DNA of 64,000 nucleotides, from positions 558,001 through 622,000 of the forward strand of contig NZ_BLXZ01000003.1 of assembly GCF_014193675.1 (NCBI RefSeq), written 5' to 3'. Within the stretch, counting starts at the first letter, position 1. Every line of letters begins with the position of its first letter. A program made the translations under genes and the position numbers. The notes below the pieces were generated by a model that worked only from the letters and a program-made list of their open reading frames with translations, was not told the DNA's origin and searched no databases. Shown here piece by piece: positions 16,292 to 23,317 of the stretch. The stretch comes from Geomonas limicola (GTDB lineage Bacteria; Desulfobacterota; Desulfuromonadia; Geobacterales; Geobacteraceae).

Positions 16292-16948
16292 ATGACACCT
16301 AAACTGATGGGGTTCTCGGGGTTGAGCCACGTCGAGTTTTTGGCGAAAGGCGAATATATCCTGATGAACATTGAAACGCACCGTCTCGCCCAAGGTGATG
16401 CGCACCCACCCTTTGTCAACAAGGGAGAAGTGACCGAGGCATTCTGCCTCTTCCGCGACCTGCAACACGCCTCGAACAACAAGGATGTAGTGACCATGGC
16501 GAAGCGGGATCAGGCCCGCAAGGTCGCAGAGGAGAAGCTCGAAAACTTCGGGAACTATATGCTCATGAAGGCAAACGGGGATGTGACACAGATGCTGGGG
16601 AGCGGCTATGATGTAGTTCCGCCGCGGGCACCCAAGAAACCCATCTCGGTGAACGAGATCCTCCTTGCCCCCATCACTCTGTCCGCCAGACACCTCATCG
16701 TCAACGGCCAGCCGGCACCCAGGAAAATTGTCCTAAAATGGACCTCGATCCACGGAGCTAGCGCCTACCAGGTGCAAATGACCGAAGATCCCTCCGCCGA
16801 GGCGAACTGGACGACGATCATGCACACCAGCCATTGCCGGGAAGAAGTGGAAGGAGAGTCCGCCAAGCGTTGTTACTTCAGGGTTCGGGTGCTCTCCGGC
16901 CAAAGCTTCGGTCCGTGGTCCGAACCGGTAAATATCCTCTTCCTCTAA
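16292..16948 (+). CDS. Hypothetical protein with fibronectin type III-like domain
   Basis: The ATG at 16292 has AAAGGAGGTAGG directly upstream; the longer frame from TTG 16268 runs through that site. The 218-residue protein has an N-terminal helical part (about 1-100) typical of Geobacter proteins of unknown role. The C-terminal domain (about 135-218, RKIVLKWTSIHGASAYQVQM and PWSEPVNILFL) has the Trp, Tyr and WSEP pattern of an FN3 fold. There is no signal peptide. FN3 modules mediate protein contacts. Function unknown. A terminator follows at once. Confidence 0.8.
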   Translation: MTPKLMGFSGLSHVEFLAKGEYILMNIETHRLAQGDAHPPFVNKGEVTEAFCLFRDLQHASNNKDVVTMAKRDQARKVAEEKLENFGNYMLMKANGDVTQMLGSGYDVVPPRAPKKPISVNEILLAPITLSARHLIVNGQPAPRKIVLKWTSIHGASAYQVQMTEDPSAEANWTTIMHTSHCREEVEGESAKRCYFRVRVLSGQSFGPWSEPVNILFL

Positions 16949-16964
16949 ATCACCGACAGTTCCA

Positions 16965-17002
16965 CGCCGGCTTCCCCTTCGAAAGGGAAGCCGGCTTTTT
17001 TT
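16965..17002 (+). terminator. Rho-independent terminator
   Basis: GCCGGCTTCCC pairs with GGGAAGCCGGC around a CTTCGAAAG-type loop (16966-16995), followed by seven T's. It ends the FN3-like gene. Confidence 0.9.
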
Positions 17003-17604
17003 ATCCATCCTCCCTGGAGCGTCTCTGCTCAGCACAAGATAAATAAACCTCCGCCCCCGTTCCCACAGAAACGGCAACGCCCCCGCCTCTCTGATTCCTC
17101 ACCACGTTCCCCAAGGTACGCGCGGTAACAGCAAAATCCTTGCGTGGCGAAGCCCCCCCCTCCCCCGACCAGGGCACAAACCTATCGCACTCGAGGTTAA
17201 AAAGTAACACTTCCGGCACTGTTTTCTGAAACAGCAATGGGTTGGTCTCTTTCTCAGGAATAATCATTTATAAAAGATAGTTGAGGGAAGCTCCACATGG
17301 TGATATCGTAAACGCCATTCACTCAGAGCGGGTTGCGGTCTCACTGTTTGCGCTTTTTTGCCGAAACTCTATCTATAACTAAGCAATCTGCCTCAACCTT
17401 CCTTGATACCCAGAAAAGATTTACAAAGCTCTAATCTCTTTAAAACAAGACTTGCCAGGATTATACATACCTTCCAAATGCGCTGTATCGTAGTTTCACT
17501 GTCAAAGTCAGGCAGCAGCTTTATGCAGATACCAGGTTCCTATCCCATTACAGAGGGTTCTGCCCCCTGAAATTCTCTGAAGATTGTTACAGAAAGGGAC
17601 GACC
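17003..17604. other. Long leader/intergenic region before the corrinoid operon
   Basis: This holds the upstream region of the operon at 17605. I looked for a cobalamin riboswitch (GCCACTG box) and saw none. A minus-strand ORF at 17001-17267 has no ribosome binding site. The sequence 17380-17500 is AT-rich and probably holds the promoter, but no clear -35/-10 pair stands out. Confidence 0.4.
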
Positions 17605-18273
17605 ATGAATCTAACAGAGCTAAGCGACCGGCTGTTTTCGGCAATGATCGAGGCGGACCGCCCCGGTGCCTCAAACATCGTGGAAGAGGCGCTGTCGGGG
17701 GGTATCTCCCCGCGCGCCGTCATAGCCGACGTCCTCGACCCCGCCATCGTCAGGTTGGGCAAGCTGTGGGAAGAACAAGCGATGTCGCTGGCCCAGAATT
17801 TCGTGGCCTCAAAAATTGCCGAGGATACCCTCTTGCGCTGCGTCCCGGTGAGAAAGGACCGGGAATCCGGAAAGGGTTCGGTGGTGATCGGGAACATAGA
17901 GGATGATTTTCACAGCCTCGGCAGACGGGCCGTGAGCCTTTTTCTGGAGGCCGCAGGATGGGACGTCCATGACCTGGGCAACGACGTCCCGGCTGAGCAG
18001 TTCGTCGAAAAGGCTCTTGAGGTAGATGCCTGCGTCATCGCGGTCTCCGCCATGATGCAGACCACCGCCCTGAACATCCGCAAGGTCCGGGAGCTCCTCG
18101 ACGCAAACGACCTGAAGGGCTCCATCAAGCTCGCGGTCGGTGGGGCCGTTTTCAACTGGCGCCCGGAACTGGTGGCCGAGGTGGGTGGCGACGGCACCGC
18201 GTCCAACGCAATCGGTGCGGACGAATTGTGTCAAAGGCTCCGGACCGAGACAGGCAGGGCGGTGCAGCCATGA
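17605..18273 (+). CDS. Corrinoid (B12)-binding protein of methyltransferase type
   Basis: The 222-residue protein has the two-domain form of MtaC/MtbC-type corrinoid proteins. A helical cap (about 1-85, with GGISPRAVIADVLDPAIVRLG and LGKLWEEQ) precedes a Rossmann B12 domain (about 90-222). The cobalt-ligand motif DxHxxG is present as DFHSLG with His near 103, along with SAMMQTT and VGGAVFN loops. Such proteins carry a methyl group on cobalt between two methyltransferases. The start at 17605 follows AAAGGGACGACC. It is the first gene of a four-gene operon whose starts and stops overlap by 4 bp. No substrate-specific MtxB partner is nearby, so a carrier role in metabolism is uncertain. Confidence 0.9.
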   Translation: MNLTELSDRLFSAMIEADRPGASNIVEEALSGGISPRAVIADVLDPAIVRLGKLWEEQAMSLAQNFVASKIAEDTLLRCVPVRKDRESGKGSVVIGNIEDDFHSLGRRAVSLFLEAAGWDVHDLGNDVPAEQFVEKALEVDACVIAVSAMMQTTALNIRKVRELLDANDLKGSIKLAVGGAVFNWRPELVAEVGGDGTASNAIGADELCQRLRTETGRAVQP

Positions 18274-19295
18274 ATGCCTACCAGAGAGTGATGGGTACCC
18301 TGCTCGGCCAGCCGGTCGATCGCGTGCCGGCTTTTGCGGTATTGGGGGCCTATGGCGCCCGCCTTACCGGACTCGACCTGCGCACCTTGTACACCGACGC
18401 AACGGCGTACGTCTCGGGCCAACAGGCGGTGTACAACCAGTTCGGTTTCGACCTGGTCATCACCCCGTTCGTCTACACCGCCATAAGCGAGGCATTCGGC
18501 GGTGAGACTGCCTGGAGCATCAACCAGCCCCCCAACATGAAACGGCCCGGGTGGCCGTCGGCGGCCCGGGCGCTCCACGCGGAACTCCCCGTCCCCCAGA
18601 CGACCGCATGCCTGGCAACCGTCCTGGAGGCGACCGGCAGGCTCGCGGACCTCTACAAGCAGCAGGTCCCGATCGTCGCGGTGCTGCCCGGTCCGGGGAT
18701 CCTCCCCTCGCTGGTGATCGGCCTGGAACAGTGGATGGAGACCGTGCTCTTCGAACCGGAGTTGGCCCGCAGGCTCTCCGACCACCTGACCCCGTTCTTC
18801 GTCACCTGGGCAAATGCCCTACTGGCTGCAGGGGCCGACTGCCTGGTAATCACCGAGGGCATGGCATCTGCCGAGATAGCGCCTCGCGATCTCTTCGCAG
18901 AGCGTTTCCTTCCCCTGCTCACCACGACCTTTGCCCAGATCGATGGGCCTAAGGTGCTGCACCACACGGGGGGAAGGATCAATCACGTGCTCGACCTGGT
19001 GACCGGGCTGCCGGGGCTCGTCGCGCTGGCGATCGGCTCGAAAGACTCACTGGCCGAGGCAAGATCGATCGTGGGCCCCGACCTGAACCTCATCGGGAAC
19101 CTGGACAACCTCTCTTTCCCCTCGGCTAGCGTGGAACATATCTACCGTGCCTCCCGTGACTGCCTCCGCGAGGCTGCGGGAGGGGGGCACTTCATACTGG
19201 CTAATTCCGGTGCAGATATCCCGCTGTCCACCTCGCCAGAAAACCTGCACGCCATGCACCGGGCCGTAGCAGACGCCGTCAGGGAAGCGTCGTGA
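18270..19295 (+). CDS. UroD/MtaA-family protein lacking zinc-ligand cysteines
   Basis: The 341-residue TIM-barrel protein belongs to the uroporphyrinogen decarboxylase / methylcobamide:CoM methyltransferase (MtaA, MtbA, CmuA) superfamily. It opens MNAYQRVMGTLLGQPVDRVP and has GADCLVITEG, ENLHAMHRAV and GNLDNL blocks. In active MtaA-type enzymes zinc is bound by an His-x-Cys and a later Cys near the C-terminus. Here the first site reads LHHTGG (Thr for Cys, near 232) and the second ANSGADIP (Ala for Cys, near 314). Thiol methylation as in MtaA is therefore unlikely. The ATG at 18270 overlaps the stop of the corrinoid gene (ATGA), implying coupled translation and probable physical partnership. 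Confidence 0.88.
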   Translation: MNAYQRVMGTLLGQPVDRVPAFAVLGAYGARLTGLDLRTLYTDATAYVSGQQAVYNQFGFDLVITPFVYTAISEAFGGETAWSINQPPNMKRPGWPSAARALHAELPVPQTTACLATVLEATGRLADLYKQQVPIVAVLPGPGILPSLVIGLEQWMETVLFEPELARRLSDHLTPFFVTWANALLAAGADCLVITEGMASAEIAPRDLFAERFLPLLTTTFAQIDGPKVLHHTGGRINHVLDLVTGLPGLVALAIGSKDSLAEARSIVGPDLNLIGNLDNLSFPSASVEHIYRASRDCLREAAGGGHFILANSGADIPLSTSPENLHAMHRAVADAVREAS

Positions 19296-19900
19296 AGGCC
19301 GGCACGCTCTGGCTCAGTTGCGGGGTCCTGCGCCCCGAGTTGGAGGAGCTGCTGCGCACCTCCAGGATCGACGGCACCTTGCTCTGTTTGGACTCGATGC
19401 TGCACATGGAGCCGACCAAGCTGGAGCAGGCGCTCACGACGACCCTGGAACGCCTGTCAAAGAGAGCGGCGACCGTCGTGCTCGTCTACGGGGATTGCGC
19501 GGCCCACCTGCTCGACATCGTCAAGAGATTCAAGGTCGTCAGAATACCTTTCATCAACTGTGCGCAACTGCTGGTCGGACGAGAACGGTACCGCCAACTG
19601 ATGCGCGAGGGGGCCTTCCTGGTGCTCCCCGAATGGGCCCCCAAGTGGGAGCAGATCATTAAAAACGAGCTGGGGTTGGACAGGGGGGTGGCCCACGACC
19701 TGATGAGCGAACACCGGGGGGTGCTGGTCTACCTCGACACCGGCATCGTCGAGGTACCCTTAGAGCTGCTCCGCGAGTTTTCGGCATACACCGGACTGAC
19801 GTGGCGGGTCGAGCCGATATCTTTGGACCTCATGCTGGAGAGCCTGCTCGCGGCACAGTCCGAACCTCTCCAGGCGCATCCCGCAAAGGAGCGGGCATGA
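19292..19900 (+). CDS. DUF1638 family protein
   Basis: The 202-residue protein starts at GTG 19292, overlapping the stop of the UroD-like gene by 4 bp (GTGA). The pattern VVLVYGDCAAHLLDIV followed by RIPFINCAQLLVGRERY matches DUF1638, a family regularly found beside corrinoid proteins and MtaA-like enzymes. Several Cys residues (in LSCG, LLCLD, YGDCA, FINCA) could bind metal. No enzyme activity is known to me for the family. The C-terminal part (about 120-190) may contact the corrinoid protein; this is inference from context. Confidence 0.82.
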   Translation: MKAGTLWLSCGVLRPELEELLRTSRIDGTLLCLDSMLHMEPTKLEQALTTTLERLSKRAATVVLVYGDCAAHLLDIVKRFKVVRIPFINCAQLLVGRERYRQLMREGAFLVLPEWAPKWEQIIKNELGLDRGVAHDLMSEHRGVLVYLDTGIVEVPLELLREFSAYTGLTWRVEPISLDLMLESLLAAQSEPLQAHPAKERA

Positions 19901-21996
19901 ACGATATCCCGAGCAGACTCTCCGCACAGTTGATGGCCGTCGACATCATATCCGAGCTGCTGGTGTCCTCCGCGCCCCACACCCTCGGAGAACAGTTCAC
20001 CGCCCAGTTGCGCGAACTTACCGGGGCGAGAACTGCGATCCTCGTCGTCCACGATGCGTCGACGGGCCGTAACGAGATCCTTTCGGTAAGCCCGGAACGC
20101 CGTTCGGGCATCATCGCGGCCGACGAGGTGACCGCGCTGTGTGCCGCGGCAACGCAGCGCAGCCACCCTCTGGTCGTAGCAGAGCTTCCCGACGATCACC
20201 CGTCCAAGTCAGCCCTGTTGCACAACGGCGTCACCGACGTCGCCCCCTACCCACTTATCGTCGGCTGCGAAGCGGTCGGCACCTTGCTCCTGTTGAACCT
20301 CCCCGGCCTCGATCGCATCGAGGAAACCGACGATATCATCCACCTGCTTGCCCCCCCCATCGCCCTGGCCCTCAAGAATTCCCTCGCATTTCGTCAGATC
20401 GAGCGGCAGGCAAACGAGTTGGAGCACCAGGTCGAAGTCAGGACCGCACAGCTGATGCAGAAAAACGCCGAGTTGCAGCGGCTGGAAAACCTGCACAGGG
20501 CCATCGTCCTGTCGGCGATGGAGGGATTCTGCCTCGTCGACGCCACGTTGAAGATCGTCGATGTGAACGAGGCCTACTGTACGATGAGCGGTTATCTGCG
20601 TGGGGAGCTGATCGGAACCCAGATAGCCCAGCTCGACGCCATCGATTCCCCGGACGATGTGGCAGCTCGTGCGCGCAGGCTGATGGAGACCGGCTCGGAC
20701 AGGTTCGAGTCACAGCACCGCCGCAAAGACGGCAGCCTTTTCCCCGTCGAGGTGAGCGTAAGCTGTGTGCCCGTCGAGGATCTGCTGCTCTCGGTGTTCA
20801 TAAGGGATATATCCGACCGAAAGCTGGCGGAAGAGGCGCTGCGCCGCAGCGAGGAACAACTCCGGCAATCCCAGAAAATGGAGGCCATCGGTCAGCTTGC
20901 CGGAGGTGTGGCACATGATTTCAACAATATCCTCCAGGTGATCGAGGGATACTGTTCCCTTCTCCAGGTCGACCGTTTGCTGACCCAGGAGCAGCGGCAA
21001 AAGATCGACCAGATCGCCACCTCGGCCGATAAGGCCGCCCAGCTCACGCGCGGCCTGCTGACCTTCAGCCGGAAGCAGGCCCTGCTGATGAAACATGAGG
21101 ATCTCAACGACATCGTAAAGCATGTCCACCAACTCCTGGTGCGGGTCATCGGCGAGGACATCAACCTTACCGTGTCCTGCTGCGCTGCGAAACTCCCCAT
21201 CGTGGCCGATCGGGGGCAGATGGAGCAGGTACTCATCAACCTTGCCACCAACGCCCGTGATGCGATGTCGGGCGGCGGTGTTTTCACCGTCCAAAGCGAG
21301 CGGATCATCCTGGAGGACTCATTTTCCGGCACCCACGGGTACGACATTCCCCCCGGCGCATATGCCCGACTGACGGTATCCGATACCGGATGCGGCATCA
21401 AGAAGGAGCATCTGGAGCGTGTTTTCGAACCCTTTTTCACCACCAAGCAGGTGGGTAAAGGGACCGGGCTCGGGATGGCAATAACCTACGGCATCATCAA
21501 GCAGCACAACGGCCTCATTACCGTGTACAGCGAGCAAGGGCAAGGGACCATCTTCCGGATCTATCTCCCGATTGACGAAATGGCCGTGCAGCCTGTCGTC
21601 AAGAAGGAAGTGGCGCAGCCGGTGGGTGGCCAAGAAACCATACTGGTCGCCGAGGATGATCCTTTTGTCCGGTCTCTGGTGTCGAGTGTTCTGACGAGCT
21701 ACGGGTACCAGACCATCCTTGCGGCAGACGGTCAGGAGGCCATTGAGAGATACCAGGAGAACCAGGGGGAGATCTCGCTGATTCTTATGGACGTGATCAT
21801 GCCCAACAAGAACGGCCGGGAGGCCTTCGAGGAAATCCAACGGATCAGGCCGGGCGCGAAGGCACTTTTCACCAGTGGTTACACCGCGGACTTCATTCAG
21901 AAGAGAGGAGTCTCCGAGGAGGGGATCGAATTGATCATGAAGCCGGTGCAGCCGATGGATCTGCTGAGGAAGGTACGAGAGATGCTGGACGGATAA
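19897..21996 (+). CDS. Soluble hybrid histidine kinase (GAF-PAS-HK-REC)
   Basis: The start at ATG 19897 overlaps the DUF1638 stop by 4 bp (ATGA) and follows AAGGAG. The 699-residue protein has no membrane segment. An N-terminal GAF domain (about 15-165) is followed by a coiled coil (LEHQVEVRTAQLMQKNAELQ), a PAS domain (about 195-315), and the phospho-His in GGVAHDFNNILQ (near 339). The ATPase domain has NLATNARDAM, DTGCGI and GKGTGLGMAI. The C-terminal receiver has Asp in LILMDVIMPN (near 630). All predicted sensing is cytoplasmic, and its coupling to three corrinoid-pathway genes suggests it reads their state. The output partner is not in the window. Confidence 0.92.
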   Translation: MNDIPSRLSAQLMAVDIISELLVSSAPHTLGEQFTAQLRELTGARTAILVVHDASTGRNEILSVSPERRSGIIAADEVTALCAAATQRSHPLVVAELPDDHPSKSALLHNGVTDVAPYPLIVGCEAVGTLLLLNLPGLDRIEETDDIIHLLAPPIALALKNSLAFRQIERQANELEHQVEVRTAQLMQKNAELQRLENLHRAIVLSAMEGFCLVDATLKIVDVNEAYCTMSGYLRGELIGTQIAQLDAIDSPDDVAARARRLMETGSDRFESQHRRKDGSLFPVEVSVSCVPVEDLLLSVFIRDISDRKLAEEALRRSEEQLRQSQKMEAIGQLAGGVAHDFNNILQVIEGYCSLLQVDRLLTQEQRQKIDQIATSADKAAQLTRGLLTFSRKQALLMKHEDLNDIVKHVHQLLVRVIGEDINLTVSCCAAKLPIVADRGQMEQVLINLATNARDAMSGGGVFTVQSERIILEDSFSGTHGYDIPPGAYARLTVSDTGCGIKKEHLERVFEPFFTTKQVGKGTGLGMAITYGIIKQHNGLITVYSEQGQGTIFRIYLPIDEMAVQPVVKKEVAQPVGGQETILVAEDDPFVRSLVSSVLTSYGYQTILAADGQEAIERYQENQGEISLILMDVIMPNKNGREAFEEIQRIRPGAKALFTSGYTADFIQKRGVSEEGIELIMKPVQPMDLLRKVREMLDG

Positions 21997-22160
21997 CCGA
22001 GTCCTGCTTGCATCTGCCTATTTGGTTCCTTCATTCACTTCACGCCCACCGCGTTTATCGGTGCAGCCCCTCATTGGCCCGGCAGCCTGCCGGGTTCCTG
22101 GTCCCTGCCAACATCTGCCGAAACGGCGGAGCGTTCTATTACCTTAGGCTCTTATCAACT

Positions 22161-22660
22161 CCCAGTAGAAGCCGATAGCAGTTCTCCCGAGCAGATAGCG
22201 GTTTCCTAAAGCGGATAGCTATTTCAGCGAGCCCATAGCAATTTCCGTGAGTTGATAACTATTCCGGCTAGCCGTTACTATTTCCGAAAGCCGATAACCC
22301 CATTTCTGCAAGCCGACAACTATTCCTGCTAGCCGATAACTATTCCCGAGAACCGGCAGCTATTTCCGCGAGTCGATAACTATTCCCGAGAGCCAATAGC
22401 TATACCTTCGGGCCGATAACTATTTCTGTTCGCCAGCAACTATTTCTGTTCGCCAGCAACTATTTCTGTTCGCCAGCAACTATTTCTGGGAGCCGATAAC
22501 CATTTCTGCAGGCCGATGACTATTTTTGAGAGCCGATAACTGTTTCCGCGAGCCGACACCTTTTTCTACAGGCGGATAACTATTTCCGCACGCGGGGTAG
22601 CTACTTCCTCAAGCCGATGACTTTTTTTACCAACGGAGAACTATTTCCACGAGCGACAAG
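22161..22660. repeat. Array of about 25 degenerate 20-bp tandem repeats
   Basis: The consensus TATTTCYGNNAGCCGATAAC recurs with a strict 20-bp period from about 22161 to 22660. Three adjacent units at 22441-22500 are almost identical (TATTTCTGTTCGCCAGCAAC), and the edges are more degenerate. No unique spacers are present, so it is not a CRISPR array. No ORF spans it. The remaining parts of the 21997-22789 gap hold only the terminator listed below. Confidence 0.9.
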
Positions 22661-22723
22661 ACAGATTCCCGTGGTGAACATCAGATTCCTCCTCCCAATC
22701 CCCTATTCCCTGCTTCAGCACAT

Positions 22724-22758
22724 AGAAAAGCCCGCGGAGTCGAAGCTGCGCGGGCTCT
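22724..22758 (-). terminator. Rho-independent terminator of the small membrane gene
   Basis: AGCCCGCG (22729-22736) pairs with CGCGGGCT (22749-22756). Read on the minus strand the stem is followed by TTTTCT. It lies about 30 bp beyond the stop of the gene at 22790. Confidence 0.75.
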
Positions 22759-22789
22759 GTTGTTCATGATTGCCTACCGCTTGGTCGGA

Positions 22790-23050
22790 TTAGGTCCGCG
22801 TCAGCGGGTCTACCGTAAGGCCTGCCTCCTGGTGGTGTGTCGGGATCTGCTGTACCAAGTCGGCACCACGCACCACTCTCAGTAGCGCGATGACCAAGAC
22901 GATTGCCATGACCACGATGATGAAGATGAAAGTTGCACGATTCTCGGTCGGAGCATTAACCCCGCGTGGTCCGCTGCCCGGTTGATCTTTGTGGCCGATA
23001 TCGTCAGTTGCGTCCCTCTCTCCTTTCCTGTGCTCGAACAAGTGTGCCAT
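22790..23050 (-). CDS. Small single-pass membrane protein
   Basis: The 86-residue protein starts at ATG 23050 after GGAGGAGGCGGT, a strong ribosome binding site. The first 38 residues are hydrophilic, rich in charged residues, Gly and Pro. A single membrane segment (about 40-58, FIFIIVVMAIVLVIALL) is followed by a 28-residue tail. No family recognised. A terminator follows, so it is a monocistronic gene. Function unknown. Confidence 0.72.
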   Translation of the reverse strand: MAHLFEHRKGERDATDDIGHKDQPGSGPRGVNAPTENRATFIFIIVVMAIVLVIALLRVVRGADLVQQIPTHHQEAGLTVDPLTRT

Positions 23051-23251
23051 ACCGCCTCCTCCCGCCAGCCGGTCAATCGTCCTGCGGCCGACGGATTCGG
23101 GTCCTCCGGTTTGTATGAAGCTCCTACCTAAATTGTGGGACGCCTATTGTTCAGGTGCAAGAGAAAAGGCAGGGACTGGGGGCTGGTCGGGAGAATGGTG
23201 GCGGGCTGGTGCCGGCTTTTTGTTGGTTAATTCTGCAGTGGTGGAGATGGC

Positions 23252-23294
23252 AGCCCCCTCACCCCCTCCCCTCTCCCAGGGGGCGAGGGGGGCT
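23252..23294. repeat. GC-rich inverted repeat between genes
   Basis: AGCCCCCTC at 23252 pairs with GAGGGGGGCT ending at 23294, around CACCCCCTCCCCTCTCCCAG. It is a dispersed intergenic type with no U-run, so terminator function is doubtful. Confidence 0.5.
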
Positions 23295-23317
23295 CATTGT
23301 CCATCGTCAATTGGGCC

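Noticed and set aside
17001-17267. 88-codon minus-strand ORF before the corrinoid operon
   Set aside because: No ribosome binding site upstream of its ATG, odd composition, and overlap with the terminator of the preceding gene.
17281-17604. Cobalamin riboswitch ahead of the corrinoid operon
   Set aside because: The B12-box is not visible.
22161-22660. CRISPR array
   Set aside because: The 20-bp units are directly adjacent without unique spacers, and no cas gene is in the window.
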